From NCBI RefSeq assembly GCF_937616625.2, contig NC_065571.1, positions 56,467,651-56,531,650 of the forward strand: a DNA stretch of 64,000 nt, given 5' to 3'. A program made the position numbers and the translations under genes. Below the pieces are notes generated by a model that was not told where the DNA came from, searched no databases, and worked only from the letters and a program-made list of their open reading frames with translations. Of this stretch, positions 21,728 through 35,060 are shown piece after piece. Position 1 is the stretch's first letter. The number at the start of each line of letters is the position of its first letter. The DNA comes from Mercurialis annua. Its lineage: Eukaryota; Streptophyta; Magnoliopsida; Malpighiales; Euphorbiaceae.

Positions 21728-24700
21728 ATGGCTTTTCAAGGGAAGAAACTCATCAACGATCCTTCTGGTTCACATTTTTCTCCTTTTAATTTTATTTTTA
21801 TCTTTAGCATTTTATTTTGTCATTTTATTTTGAATTTATTATTATTGTTGTTGCTACTACTATTTATAGTGACAATGAAATGATTGTTAATGTAGGTGTG
21901 GTTACTGAATTTATAGAGGGTTTATCAGAAACATATCCTGGACTACAATACTTGGATGGTTTTCCAGAGGTTGTTTATCGTGAAAATACTTTTTCTAAAC
22001 TAATTTACAAATTGAAGAAGTGTAGAAGGAGATGCCGTTATTATTATGACTTTTATATACTGGTTTATTTTTTAATAATTTTGTGTACAGATTAAGGTTG
22101 TGCTACGTGCTGATATACCTAGTGGAAAATATGACAAGGTCGCAGTTATATCAGGTTAGTCTAAATCTAAGAATGTAAGAATTCATTATAATAAATTTGT
22201 ATATATTCAATTGACAAGCGTGGGCTTAATGCTAGAGTTTCCTTTTCTTCTGTTATAGTCTTTGTGCCTATATGAGGAATTCCTTGCTCTTCCTGTGGCC
22301 TAACAAATAAAGGCATTGATGCATATCTCATATTGTAATATTAGTTGTATAGAGAGTAACTAATTGGAAGATTTACATCATTGAGATGCAGTTTTAGCAC
22401 ATAAAATGGTGGAGACATTTGGTATTTTAATATTTGAACATGTAATGTACTCATTCGCGATGTAAGTGGATTTAACTTTTGTGTTATGGTGGTCTTTAAT
22501 TATGTTCCTATGAGCTTTTGTTACTCTGTAGAATCTTGTTTTGGTTACTGTTTATTTGAACACATTTCATGCCTGCATAGGTGTGCATGCTTGCACTAAG
22601 TTGCTCGTCAGTAGTTAATATATTCCTAAACAATGAAAATATTCATTGCAATTTTTTTTGTTTGTATGCCGGAATTAATTATAATATAAGTTTTATCTGA
22701 GCCTCAATCATCCAACGTTTTTTTTAATTGTACTTTTTGGTTATCATTTATACCAAGGTTGTTTGTTTCATTCTTCCTCCTAGAAGAACAACGCCAGGAA
22801 GAAGTGTTTCTTATAGCACTTGTACTTCATATCTTTAAATCTAGCACTAGAGTTTTGCAACTGGTTCCAAAGTAAAAAGTTTTATGCCAAGTATCAGTAA
22901 CTCTTCTGTTTGTTTAGGTAAATATGAATTCAATGGATGAAATAGGACTATAATTTTATGAAGGTTGAAACCGAATCCAAATATATTACCATCTCTGTCC
23001 AATATTCTTGAGCAAAACCCAACTGACTTGATTAAATGTTTATGTTTAAGCTACACAAATTCTGTAGAAATTTCTTTGAAAGAATATAAAATGTTTTAGA
23101 GAAGTAGGTGCACAACTAAAAGTAAATTGTCATAGTTTATATTTTGCGATGAGACGTTATTTTTCTGTCTCTTTTCTCCTTATAGCAAGAGTGATTTTTT
23201 TTTATCATTGTTGGCAAATTGTCTGGTCTTGACACCATATGTTGTGAGCAATATGGTACTTAATGCTTTCTTGAAATTGAATTGTTTTTGATTGGACTCT
23301 CTTATTCATTTGTAAAATGCCATAGGTGGAGGAAGCGGGCATGAACCTGCACATGCTGGATTTGTCGGAGAGGGGATGCTCACAGCTGCTATTTGTGGAG
23401 AAGTTTTTGCTTCTCCACACGTTGATGCAATTCTTACTGTATGGTTTCTGTATTTGATTGCGCCAATTCCGGAGAAGTTCTTTTATCAGTTCTTCCAACC
23501 AGTCTTCTTATTGATGCCTTGGCTCTAATTTATTTTCGTTTTAGGGCATTCGAGCGGTCACTGGTCCAAAGGGCTGTCTTTTAATTGTTAAGGTATGTTT
23601 ATATTAAACAAATTAGGTCGTAGTGTTAAATACTGTATAGCAGTGATGTTATGCTCGAAGAAAGAAGGAAACTCATAAAAGTAAACTAGGAGAATAGAGT
23701 GAACAAAGAATTTTCCCTTATTGAATTTTTTGATATAATAACCAAAGCTGGCATCTGCAGCTTTTAGCTGTAGATTTATGGTGCTGTGATCTTGGTGTTC
23801 GCAGAATTATACAGGTGATCGTTTAAATTTTGGTCTGGCTGCTGAGCAAGCAAAATCTGAAGGCTATAAAGTAGAGGTACACTTTCATTTGAACATTTAT
23901 CTCTTTGCTTTCATTAACTAGATATATTTGGGTTGAGAAGAATTTGAATCAAGTCAATATTTGCTTCTACAGACTGTAATAGTTGGAGATGACTGTGCTT
24001 TACCTCCACCTCGAGGCATAACTGGGCGCCGTGGTCTTGCAGGGACCATTCTTGTTCATAAGGTTCTCTCTCTCACTCCTCTAGCTGCCATTTATTTTGG
24101 AGACGTGTTATTATATCCTAATCAAACAGCATATCACTATTACCATCGTCCCTTTTCTTGGTTCTTTTGTTTATCTCCGGTTAATGTTTCTTTAGCCCTT
24201 GAAACTATGCATTTATTTGGTTACACATTTAATGTCTTTTCATTTATTTAGTTATTTATATTTCAATTCATTTCACTCAGGATACAAGCTGTGATTACCT
24301 ATGGTCCTCTATGGTGCCCTTTTCTAGGCGCAATTTGGCACAGCTTTATGAAACCATCTTTTTGATTTATAAATTCTTATTTGGTTTCTTAAAATTTTAT
24401 TAGCTTCTCACCTGCAAGATTGTGGAAAGCTTAACATTCAAGAAAAAGATAATAAAATTTTTGCTTTTGAGAAGTTCTGAAATAGGCTCTCGGTTCCTCT
24501 CTTTTAGAATTCCATGGCTTTGAAGAAATATAAATGTATTTGCATTTATATTTTGGTTAACGCATTTTTTGAAATAAATGCATATTTGATTTCTTTTTCT
24601 TTATGAGATATAGGTTGCTGGAGCTGCTGCAGCTGCTGGGCTTTCTCTCGAAAAGGTTGCCGCAGAAGCAAAACTTGCATCTGAATTGGTTGGCACAATG

Positions 24701-27700
24701 GGAGTTGCATTGTCAGTTTGCACTCTGCCTGGTCAGATTACATCAGATCGTTTGGGCTCAGGAAAGATGGAACTTGGTCTTGGAATTGTGAGGAACTTTC
24801 TCTTATTGCTAGAATTGAACCGCTGTACATTTTATACAAGTTAATTGCTTTCACTATTATTGTTGCAGGTAATTCAATATTGATGTATCTTTGAATCATG
24901 TTTGTTGATTATAAGTATATTTCTGCATGAAAAAGAGATTTGTAGTTTAAGTTGATTGTTTCTCATAGTATGCACTTCATTCATAGCTATGTATATCTTA
25001 GTAACGTATTAACCTTTGTTTGATGCTTCTCATTCAGTTAAGATAATCTGAATAACTTCCCTTTTGGCCCTTCCCTACCAGCATGGTGAACCTGGTGCTG
25101 CTGTAGCTGACATTCAGCCTGTTGAGGTGGTCGTTTCTCATGTTCTTAAACAGATCTTGTCACCGGTATGTGCCAGATGATTGGGGCCTTTTTATCTGAT
25201 GCTCAACATTGAAGGAAGTTAAAGTAATTATTATACATCTGAAAATGATAGATCGATATCTTATGTTTAGTTTCTAAAATACATAGATTTTTAATATGTC
25301 TGCAAATATCAAATACTGGAGAAATTTATTCTAGTTTTTTGCATTTTCTGATTCCACATTCTGCTATACGTGTCTTCTTAAGGTGATACTATTAGCGATT
25401 GCCTCTGCTATTTAGTTTCTTACTAGCCTTAATTTCATTTGAAAGGAACTTGTGATGATCTTAGGTATTAATCATTGATAATATCTTGAAAGAGGCAAGA
25501 ACAATAATTGATAGATGCTACTCGTGAAAATGCAGTTCTAGTCCAAAATTTCCTTCAATTGAGGTGTTTTTGGGAGTTAAGGAAGTTTTGTCTGTTAGGT
25601 GGAGGTGCAGTTGATTATAGATGAACTGGAGGCTGGTACAGATAAATGGTGGTAGCATGGTTCTCTCTTGCTATATTTTTGGTACTTATGAAAGAACTAG
25701 AAGAGCCCTTAAGAGAGACTTGGCTAATGTCTTGGCTTCATTTAGGTCATATGTAGGATAAAATGTGAATATAGTAGCTACTTATCACAGTACCATCTTA
25801 ATTTTGGTTCAATATCCACATGCTGTTTAATGGTTAGTTTATAATCTCATTTTGTGATTGAAATTACTATATATTGTATAAAGTTGATATTTAGATCTTT
25901 AACATTAGGGCACAGTAGCCATACATTTTATTTTATTCTAGATTGCCTATTCCTGAAATCATTAATTTTAATGCATACTACTTTACCTAAAATAATGTAT
26001 TCTTTCTTGGAATGTTTTATTCATTAAAATCAATTGTATTACCTCCACTTTTAAAATTAAAAATAAACTTCAAGTGATAATATCTAAAATATTTGGACTG
26101 ACAATATAATTTGATAATCAAATTTTCTATGTTTGGATGATGCAGGAAACTAACTATGTTCCAATTACTCGTGGTAATAGAGTGGTGCTCATGGTCAACG
26201 GGTAGGCTACAAATTTTCTATTTGTCCTTGAATTTTGAATCTATCATACCATGTTAGTATATATGGAATAAACTGATTTTTAATGTCAAGCATCTTGTTT
26301 TGCTATAGTTGTTCCCTCACATTATACCTTAAAAGACATCTACATTATTTTACACCTTTATTCAATTGTTATATATGATTTTAAATTTTAAGTCAATCAT
26401 ATGTATGATCTGGATGCTTGTTTATGAGAAAATAATTGATTACTGTAAATTGTAGCCTCGGTGCCACTCCTATAATGGAGCTGATGATTGCAGCTGGAAA
26501 AGCAGTCCCACAATTGCAACTGGAGCATGGTTTGGCTGTTGATAGAGTGTATACTGGGTCATTTATGACTTCCCTTGATATGGCAGGTTTGATTGTTTTT
26601 TAAAGAGCATCCTTCATTGGCTGGTATGTTTGTTCACCTCCTTGTGGGTTTGTCTCAGGATTTTCAATTTCCATAATGAAGGCAGATGAAGCAATTTTGC
26701 AACGTCTCGATGCTGCAACTAAGGCTCCATTTTGGCCTGCTGGCATTAATGGTCTGTGATAACAAGCAGAACATTGAGTTTTACGCATAATACCTGTTAC
26801 ATTTTGTGATCTCTATGCTATTTTTTGTGTAATCTCTACTTTATGAATTGATTACTGTCATCGATATTTTTATGCATAATTCAGTCTCTTAGAAGCATGC
26901 CAATGCTATATCGAATGAAAGTTCACTGGAAGCTCTACATCTATTGACATTGATTTCAAGAGTTATCTTTATCTGCAGGTAGCCGTTTGCCTGCCAAGAT
27001 GCCTGTCCCGATACCATTGTCTCATTCAACAAAGAATGAGGAGGTAATATTTGTCTTTTATTGCTTCGTCTTGTTATGTTATTCCATGGATAGACAACTT
27101 TTTCTCCAATACCATCTCAGTTCGGATTTTTCTTTTTTTCTATTTTTTGCTGTGCTGAAAACTAATTTCTTCATGTTTCATGCTCCATACAACTTATGAA
27201 TGGAAAGAAATGCAGATTTTTTCATGGAATATTTGTCCCATATGGTCATTCATGTTTCTCTCTTTGACCAGTCATTGGCCCGCCCACTTCAATTAAGTGA
27301 ACAAGGACACATGTTTGAGGTGGCTATCGAGGCAGCTGCAAATGCAATTATTGATATGACGGACAGCTTAAATGAATGGGATAGCAAGGCAGGCGATGGT
27401 GACTGTGGATCAACCGTGAGTTTTATCAATAAATTCAGCCTTAACCTCATGATCAATATTTGGTTGCATGGCATATAAGCTAATTTATCTTCTTTTTCAG
27501 ATGTACAGGGGTGCAACAGCAATTCTAGAGGACATGAAAAAGTAGTAAGTTCTTGGTAGATTATTAGGGAAGATTAAAGATCTGGGTTGTTACTTTATAT
27601 TTAGTTATTATCAGATACTTCATTACATCATCATCATTGTCATCGTCCTTATTACTCTCATCATTACTGTTGTAATTAATATTATTATTTTACTGAAGCA

Positions 27701-28958
27701 ATTGGACTACTGACATGGCTTGATTCTCCTGTATAAATTTTTTCGATCAACTGTACATCATAAGTTGCCTTGTTTATTAACAATGAGTGCCTTGAAGGAA
27801 ACTTCCTAAATTTATCCTTTTAAGTGACTTTCTGTTCTCCATTTTTGTTGTCTTATTAAGTTACTTTATTTTGTTCCCAGTTACCCCTTGAATGATGCTG
27901 CAGAAACAGTAAATGAAATTGGATCATCTATCAGAAGAGTTATGGGAGGAACCAGCGGGATTATGTACTGTACCTGCTTGATAATTGTTTATTTCTTATT
28001 AATTTGTTTATTTGTTTTCTTATTTATTGTTATATATGTTTTCATTTCTTATTAATTTGTTTATTTGTTTTCTTATTTATTGTTATATATGTTTATTTGA
28101 ACCAACGGGATTATTTTTTTGTTTTCTTATCAACATTTGTTTATTTCTTATTAATCAGTGTCTATGTTTTCATTTTGTACTAGATACAACATATTCTTCA
28201 AGGCAGCTTACGCGAAATTGAAGGAAAATGCACAACCAGTTGTTACATCAAAACAATGTGAGATCATGTTCCTAATTTGACAGTTTAAAAATATTCATGC
28301 TTTCGACCTTAACCATTCTCTATAATCAGGGGCTGAAGCACTTCAAGCTTCCATTATTGCCGTGAGTAAATATGGCGGGGCTAGTGCTGGCTATCGTACA
28401 ATGTTAGATGCACTAATTCCTGCCTCATCTGTACTTCAGCAGGTTTGCAGAAAGAAAAAATGTCTTTTTTCTTCTTCTTCAGAATTAATGTGGTTATACT
28501 CTGCTACTAATCTTCTACTTTTACTTACAAGCAGAGGCTGACTGCTGGAGACAATCCTTTAACTGCTTTCCTTGCATCATCAGAAGCAGCACTAGCTGGA
28601 GCTGAATCAACCAAACAAATGCAAGCACAGGTGAAACTACGTTGGGTTTTTCTTATTCTTCCTTATCAGATATCATCATTTCGAAAATGTTTAATATTGC
28701 ATTTGAGATTTGTGAAACATTTATTAGTTTAGATTTTATCTGGTAAAAAATAGATAGTTACAAATAATACGTCAATAAAATAGTGTATTTGCAAGTATCG
28801 GTTTGCATTTACTTGAGGATCCTAAGAAATGGTATATACAGGCTGGGCGTTCTAGCTATATTTCTGCAGAGATGCTTGCATCGGTTCCAGATCCGGGAGC
28901 AATGGCGGTAGCAGCATGGTATAGAGCAGCTGCTTTAGCCATTCAGAAGAAAAAATGA
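21728..28958 (+). CDS. DAK: Dihydroxyacetone (glycerone) kinase, 20 exons
   Basis: Coding exons: 21728-21767, 21896-21969, 22091-22154, 23326-23438, 23545-23592, 23805-23876, 23973-24062, 24614-24787, 25082-25165, 26146-26201, 26456-26586, 26659-26751, 26979-27043, 27272-27415, 27501-27544, 27881-27964, 28184-28257, 28330-28442, 28535-28630 and 28842-28958. Joined, they give 591 aa, the usual length of single-chain ATP-dependent DHA kinases. The N-terminal DhaK domain carries [15 protein letters not shown] and GLGIHGEPG; the His of the latter is the residue that binds dihydroxyacetone covalently. The C-terminal DhaL domain carries AGDGDCGST (Mg-ATP aspartates) and GGTSG. It converts dihydroxyacetone to DHAP using ATP. 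Animal and some plant homologues also act as triokinase/FMN cyclase, which sequence alone cannot decide. No targeting peptide is apparent, so it is probably cytosolic. Every junction keeps frame and both catalytic halves are complete. Confidence 0.95.
27991..28096. repeat. Two-copy 53-bp tandem duplication in DAK intron 16
   Basis: ATTTCTTATTAATTTG and the following sequence to TTGTTATATATGTTT occur twice, starting at 27991 and 28044, and are nearly identical. The duplication is recent and entirely intronic. Confidence 0.85.
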
Positions 28959-30532
28959 GTGCCTTTCATGATCTGGAGTATCTACTTCTCTCTGCAATTC
29001 TTTTTGGCTGCTGGAGATGAAGATGAAATTTTTTTGTTGAAAATTTGATTGTGATTCAGGCTTTCCGCTTATACAAATCTCGTATAATGCCGAGAGAGCA
29101 AATTTTACTCACAAACTCTACAAAATTCTGAAATTTCAAAGATAAACAAAAATCATGTATGAGAATTTTCTATTAGTATGCCTGTAATGAGAAGAATTTA
29201 TGCACATATTGAGCTAATGAAGTCGGCTAAAAGAACCAACTCCCTTGAGGGATTTTGGAAGCATGTTTTTTTTAGCATATTCTCATAATCTGCCCATTGC
29301 AATGAAAGGAAATTACTATACAGATATTTGAATTTCATGGCTTCAAAGAAGAAAGCAGAGAAATCAACTAATTGAAGACAGTTAGAATTAAGCATAATTT
29401 AATTAAATTATTAATCTGAATAATATCAAAGCAATAGTTAATTTGGACTTGATTAAAATAATTTTAAAAAAATTGTCTTGGATGAGAGTGATCAAAAGTT
29501 TGGTTAATTAAATTGACTGAAGACTCAAATTTTAAAACATGTTAACAGAAATACATAGAAATATTTATAAATGTTAATTTAGTGGAACTGAATTTTTATC
29601 TAAATATTTAAAGAGTTTGTTTTAATTTTATTTTATTATAAAATGGTTTGATTTTACATTTTACATTAACAAAATAAAATAAAATAAAATTGGCCTCGTC
29701 TATTTCAAAATTGAACTAAATTTTTTCAAAAAACTCATATGTTCTTCTCCAAGCTGGATTGCAGATGCTTCTGCCGCAGCCCCTTCTTCATTTCGAAAAC
29801 CTAATTCCTAAATAAAAGACAGAAAGGGAGAGAGCGCGCGAGCTGCTGCCGAACTAACACCATCACTGCCGAAGCCAACGCTTGTTAGTTATTGTATAAA
29901 TTAATTTGTGAAGTATGTTTATTATAACTGAAATTTTAGTAATATTATAAATTAATTTGCATTTTTATAATTAAATTGTTAGTTAATTTATTAATTTTGT
30001 TTCTTGAATTAATTTGTTTTTTGTTAATATTTATAGTATTTTTTATCATTTATTTATTACCTTGTTAAATTGTTTAATTGTTTGAAAACAAAATATTATA
30101 ATTACATAGGATAAACATAATTTTTGAAATTAATTAAATAATATGTATTTGATATTCACCTTTAATTTATTTATGAAAATAGTTAGTTTGGAAATATTGA
30201 TTGTGATGCTATGAGTATGTTGATGTATTGAGAATTGTTAGGATGTACTTTCAATAATTGTGTTATTATGTCATTTTGTTTAGTTGGATTTTATGATCAA
30301 CTTCCATTTTATTTACAAGATCTAAATTTTGATGTCTCAAATAAAAAGATTCATATACCATTGTTAAAAAACATTAATAAGAAATGTAAATTTTTCCATT
30401 ACACCGTGTAGGATTGAATTGCTAAATACTAGAAATAACTAACTTAGAATACATGATCAATATTAGGAATTTCATTATAACTTTTATCAAGTTCTAAACA
30501 GTAAACACCGATTCTCCTTTTGGACAGAAACA
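28959..30532 (+). other. DAK 3' region, then probable ELP6 leader exon and leader intron
   Basis: From 28959 to about 29150 is the likely DAK 3' UTR. About 29770-29883 is GC-richer than its surroundings (GAGAGAGCGCGCGAGCTGCTG) and ends CTT|GTTAGT; the matching acceptor TTTTGGACAG|AAACAATGG is at 30527/30528, giving a probable 644-bp leader intron (29884-30527) for ELP6. Between them lies AT-rich sequence in which I see nothing else. Confidence 0.45.
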
Positions 30533-33331
30533 ATGGATAGTAGAAACTTGAATCTTTTAGATGAGGCGTTAGGGTTAAATAATCAAGCAAAGGAAGCTTC
30601 AAATTCGTGGCCTTTGAGAGGGAAAGTGATTCTAATTGAAGATTGCGTGGAGACAAGTGGATCATTTGTACTTCACCATTTAATTAAGCGAATTTTGTCT
30701 CCTAATTACAATTCTTCCAATGTCATCATCTTCATTGGATTGTCTAATCCTTTCTCTCACTACGACCGTGTTCTGCGTAAGCTGGTACATTCTAAATCTC
30801 TCTCTATTTCTTTACATAACATTTATTTTACTAGAGTTTTTTGAAATTTTGTTTCCTTTTTAGTTGAAATTACTCTGCTCATTGTTGGTTTGTGTACTTG
30901 AGAATATTAATTTTGGTATGAAAGAATTCAATTCAAATTTGTTAGATTGTTGTTCGAATCTTACTTTCAGAAAGATAGAGTTTTGCAGAATTTGTTTCTT
31001 TCTACTTTAAGAAAAGAGAACAATTCAGTTTAGGAGTACTGAAAGAAATTGTGCAAAAAATTATGTGATTTTGCTTGAATTCATTTAAAATTGAAGTCCT
31101 GCACTTTGTTTGATCCCCTTAGTTACTTACCGATGAGGCATCGATTTTCATTTTTGCACTTTTGCACTCTTTTTATGGCCTTTACTCTTAGAAAATTCTT
31201 GACCATTGCATTGATCATTGATATTCTGGTGTGTTTTCTTTTGTAATTAGGGTTGCAATTTAGCTGCACAAAAGGATGGTGGCAAATTCTTCTTTTTTGA
31301 TATGTTTAAGCTGCAAAGTTCAGGTGGGAATATCATGAAAATTAGTTTTTGGCTTTATGTAATACATTTTCTTTCTATGCTAGGTTAGATCTACATATAT
31401 ATCTGTTGAAGGCTTTTTCTAAGCTAGTTTTTCATAACAGTTCATTGTTTGGCATACGAATATTGCAACTGTAAGGTGTAGGACTAGCAGATTTCCTAAA
31501 AGCTATTTATTTGAGAAGCTTATGATTTTTTACATTTTTTTGACGTTATTTTCCTTCTAAATTGACAAAACTGGTCATGATAGAAAGAAACGATTGATCT
31601 AATTCTAAGTATGTTTTTTTTAGATTGATTTCATGACTGATAGTCTTTTCAAATTCAATTCTTAACTAGATGGAAATGAAGGAAAAAATGGCGAAACAGG
31701 ATTTATATCATTGTTTGGAAAAATACAAAAACTTTTATGTGCTCTACCTGAAAACTACAAGAATCAAGTCACAATCATGATAGATGATGTGTCTCTTATG
31801 GAGGTGGCTGCTTATGGCTCTTCAGATCATGCCATAGACTTCCTGCATTACTGCCACACTCTAACATCAGATTTTGTAAGCACTTTTTGGCCTTTATATT
31901 CTTATTATTTGTCGTTTGTTGATAGAGTAATACAACAGTTCTTATATTTTTGTTTTTCCACAGGGTTGTTCATTAGTAACACTCAACCATAAGGATATAT
32001 ATTCTGCCATGGAGAGCCCATCATTTCTTTTACAGATGGAATATTTTGCAGATGTTTTGGTCAAGGCTGAACCTTTGGCTACTGGTTTGGCAGCTGATGT
32101 GCATGGGCAGGTAAATTATCCACATGGACCATTTTCTGTGCATTTTAAGCTGTTAAGATGAAGTTCCTTAAGTTGAAAGACATTATGGTTGCCTACCTTC
32201 ACAATATTTTGGTTTTATGCTTGGTTTTGTGATTCTGCATTATGTTGTATCAATACAAAGCACATCAATTTTGGGGAAGTTGCGTTTTCCATTTCCGAAT
32301 TGTTTATGAAACCTGAAACTTTTCAGGGCGTTGCGGTAAATAAAAGAAACTAGTCGCTCATTTTCTTTAAAAATTATCCAGAAATAAAAAAATATATGAT
32401 CAGTTACCCATAAATTTTATTATTCCATTCCACACAATAAATCTTATCTAAATATTTTTATTGGATTATATTAATTTTTATAATATTTAGAGAACTTTAA
32501 AATATTCATTCAGTTATTTTTTAAAAATTTGTAGATAATTTATTATTTCTTACAAACTTAAACTTTAAATTTATTTGAATGATTCATTTCATTTATTTTC
32601 AAAAATGTATAAATAAAAATTAATATATTATAATTAAATCCTTATATTTTTATTATTTGCAAGTTTCTCCCACATTTCATGTCTTGTTTTTAGAAAATAT
32701 TGTTTCTTGGTGCCTGCTTTGCGCCCTTTTTTTCCGTTTCCGTTTCCATTTCCGCTTCCGTTTCTGTGTTACTTAGCTTAGCTATATCAAAATCATGGAT
32801 TTCCAAACCAACAGACTTATCTTTGGTGTGAATTAGGTTTCATGAAAATTTTAATTAAGATGGTACTTTTTATGTTTTTGTTATAAAGTCTCTTTGCTGT
32901 AGAGTAGTTGTTTTGGAGCTAGCAAAACAATTACATGTACTAATTGATACTGTAATGCATGTCCGAATTCTTTCTCGTGTATTTTATGATGTTCTTGGGT
33001 GAGTTTTATGCAATTGCCTTCGGTTCGTCGGCAAATGTTGACTGAAAAGCTTTTGGTAGACCATGAAAATAGTTAAGGACATACAACTGCAGTGATTTTT
33101 ATTTGTTTGATGTAAATTGTGTTTGACAATGAAATTTATTCCAAGTTTGATTTTAGTTGTTGACAAGTTGCTCCTTGGCCTTATATTTCATTTATCTTTT
33201 TGTTGCAGTTGACAGTTTTAAACATGGGAATATACAGTAGTAAAGGGAACTCAAAGAACAAAACAAGCAATTTCCAATTCATGGTCAAGGAAAATAGTGT
33301 TGAATATTTCTATCCTGGGAGTCGAACTTGA
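30533..33331 (+). CDS. ELP6: Elongator complex protein 6, five exons
   Basis: Exons 30533-30784, 31251-31323, 31670-31875, 31964-32110 and 33209-33331 join to 266 aa, close to the known plant ELP6 length. ELP6 is one of three RecA-fold subunits (ELP4-ELP5-ELP6) that form a hexameric ring on Elongator, which modifies the wobble uridine of tRNAs and has been linked to histone acetylation and leaf development. Recognisable stretches are [20 protein letters not shown] (where a RecA P-loop would be, but without a GKT motif, as in the family), [39 protein letters not shown] and [13 protein letters not shown]. The end (residues about 225-266) is variable. It is followed tail-to-tail by the ZF-HD gene about 1.1 kb away. 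Intron 4 is 1.1 kb and AT-rich. Confidence 0.88.
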
Positions 33332-34418
33332 TAATTATTTTTGGATTTATAATCCGAAAGAAATAGATTAGGAAAACCGACACTACGATTTTGTGTTTCG
33401 GAATTGTTGTCTTCTCTAACACTTGGCTTCAGATCTACTAAGATGGCAAGCGGTTGTACGCAATTTTATGAATCCTGTATTTGTTTAATTTTGGGAATTC
33501 ACGAGTGATTTTCATCCTATAGCTAAACAGGCTTTAATGTGTACTAAAAGCTCCGAGGGCACCATTTAGATTGAGGGTTTAAAATCTATGGAATGTGTTG
33601 AAGGATGAGAGCATTCTACAATCCATGTTTTTTTTACCAATGGATTTCGGTGAAATTCATAAATTGTGATGTTCTTCAAAATTTCTCAATGCAAACGGTA
33701 TGTAGATGTTTTTTGCATAGAGTGCAAATTCTGTTTGCCAAAGATTTATATGAGAGGAAAGCTTAGCAGATCTGCGTTGCTATATTCCTTAATCAGTTTC
33801 AAAAAAGAAATCTTAAAAGGCACTCATATAGAGAAGTGCCTTGAAATTATTCAGTAAAGAAAATCAAAACAGAACATAGAAATGCTTTGAGACTACAACA
33901 CACCAAGTCCAGTTTCTTTATTAGAGAAGGCTACTCTATCTTTTGGTAGTAATATCAGCCCCATTGGTGGGAGCATGATCGGCAGTCGCTTCTCTAACCG
34001 CTAGTCACCTTCTCTCGCCCCACATTCTCGTAATTTTTAAAAGAGCTAGTCGCTCAAATATTCAAAAAATTAAAAGAGACGGGCAAATAGAACTATTATA
34101 AAGAATACCGACACTATACAGAAAAATGTCTAGATCCGAAGTATGTTATTAAAGACTTGATTGCTGAAGGAAGAGTCAAAATTTGTGGTAGTGCTAATAT
34201 AATCATCATTTCTCAAAAAAAATGTGGCAGTTTAGAAAGCCGAAATGAGAAGCATGATCGAGATAGAATTTGATGGGCTAAAAAAGGCGATGGTCGAAAA
34301 CGACGCAACACTAACCTCTCCGAGAGTTAATTCCAACAGTTTGGCATGATTAGAAATTTCTAAAAATGATAAAATTATTACATTAGGAAAAGATAAAAGA
34401 AAAAAAATGGATGAGTTC
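33332..34418. other. Interval between ELP6 and the ZF-HD gene
   Basis: Holds the 3' UTRs of the two convergent genes and a short Ty3/gypsy gag relic (separate entry). A 63-codon frame at 33666-33857 has no recognisable family and no supporting context. Confidence 0.6.
34097..34180 (+). pseudogene. Relic of a Ty3/gypsy gag zinc-knuckle region
   Basis: One frame reads YKEYRHYTEKCLDPKYVI then KDLIAEGRVK, which resembles the gypsy gag consensus YHKDYGHYTEEC...LKDAIEDLIRQG. The HX4C half of the knuckle survives; the preceding cysteines are gone and the frame breaks upstream at a TAA. It is far too short and decayed to be functional. Confidence 0.4.
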
Positions 34419-34985
34419 TTACTGAGTAGTAAGAGAAGAAGCATTATTACCAGTAGAATTAACAGAAGAAGAACCCGAAGAATTTTTATGATTATGCATC
34501 CAAATCTTAAACACTTGTCTACTAATTCCAACTCCTCTACAAAATCTTTCCACTTCATCTTCTTCATCTTTCCTCTGCAATCTCCACCCCAACTTCTCCG
34601 CAAATCCCAACATTTTCTCCTTCTGTTCCGACGTAAACTTCGTCCTGAATCTCTTCATCTTCCCACTTCTTTCCCCTTCACTCCGGCCGCCACCTGACTC
34701 CGCCACCACTGGCGGAAGTTGCCTTCTTGCAGCCCCCGTATGATCTCCGTAATCCATGAACTCCATCATTGCCGAAGTTGTCTCTGTAGGTGTGTGATGA
34801 ATGTTATTGCTGCGGCTTCTGCTAGTCACCTTACGATGGAAGTTCCGGTGGCAGCCGCAAGCAGCGCAATGGAGAAACGACGGAGAAGAGTCGTCGAGTG
34901 TGAACTCGCCGCAGCCGTCCGTGGCGTAGCTGCCGAGGCTGGCTGCGTGGTTTCGCAGGCATTCTTTGTATAGATCAGTTTCCAT
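34419..34985 (-). CDS. ZHD: Zinc-finger homeodomain (ZF-HD) transcription factor, intronless
   Basis: A 188-aa nuclear DNA-binding protein. The ZF-HD dimerisation domain is near residues 6-52 (YKECLRNHAASLGSYATDGC then GEFTLDD, then LHCAACGCHRNFHRK), with the paired Cys/His residues of the C3H-like finger intact. After a short Gly/Ser linker, the divergent homeodomain is at about 108-165 (KRFRTKFTSEQKEKM, then GISRQVFKIWMHNHKN); recognition-helix residues VFKIWMHNHK are the family hallmark. Plant ZF-HD genes are typically single-exon, as here. The homeodomain separates it from the MINI ZINC FINGER proteins, which lack it. It is small for the family but complete. The start follows a TATA box by about 70 bp. 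I cannot assign a specific ZHD number. Confidence 0.95.
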   Translation of the reverse strand: METDLYKECLRNHAASLGSYATDGCGEFTLDDSSPSFLHCAACGCHRNFHRKVTSRSRSNNIHHTPTETTSAMMEFMDYGDHTGAARRQLPPVVAESGGGRSEGERSGKMKRFRTKFTSEQKEKMLGFAEKLGWRLQRKDEEDEVERFCRGVGISRQVFKIWMHNHKNSSGSSSVNSTGNNASSLTTQ

Positions 34986-35052
34986 AAGTGTTAGTTTGTT
35001 TTGAGTATTTTTGTGGGTTTATTGAATGCTACTGTTTATTAGTATCAAAACA

Positions 35053-35060
35053 GTATATAA
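35053..35060 (-). promoter_or_regulatory. Probable TATA box of the ZF-HD gene
   Basis: The minus strand reads TTATATAC about 70 bp upstream of the start codon, predicting a leader of only about 40 bases. Confidence 0.55.

Noticed and set aside
34407..34973. Plus-strand and other minus-strand frames over the ZF-HD gene
   Set aside because: Shadows of the GC-rich homeodomain gene; none has a domain.
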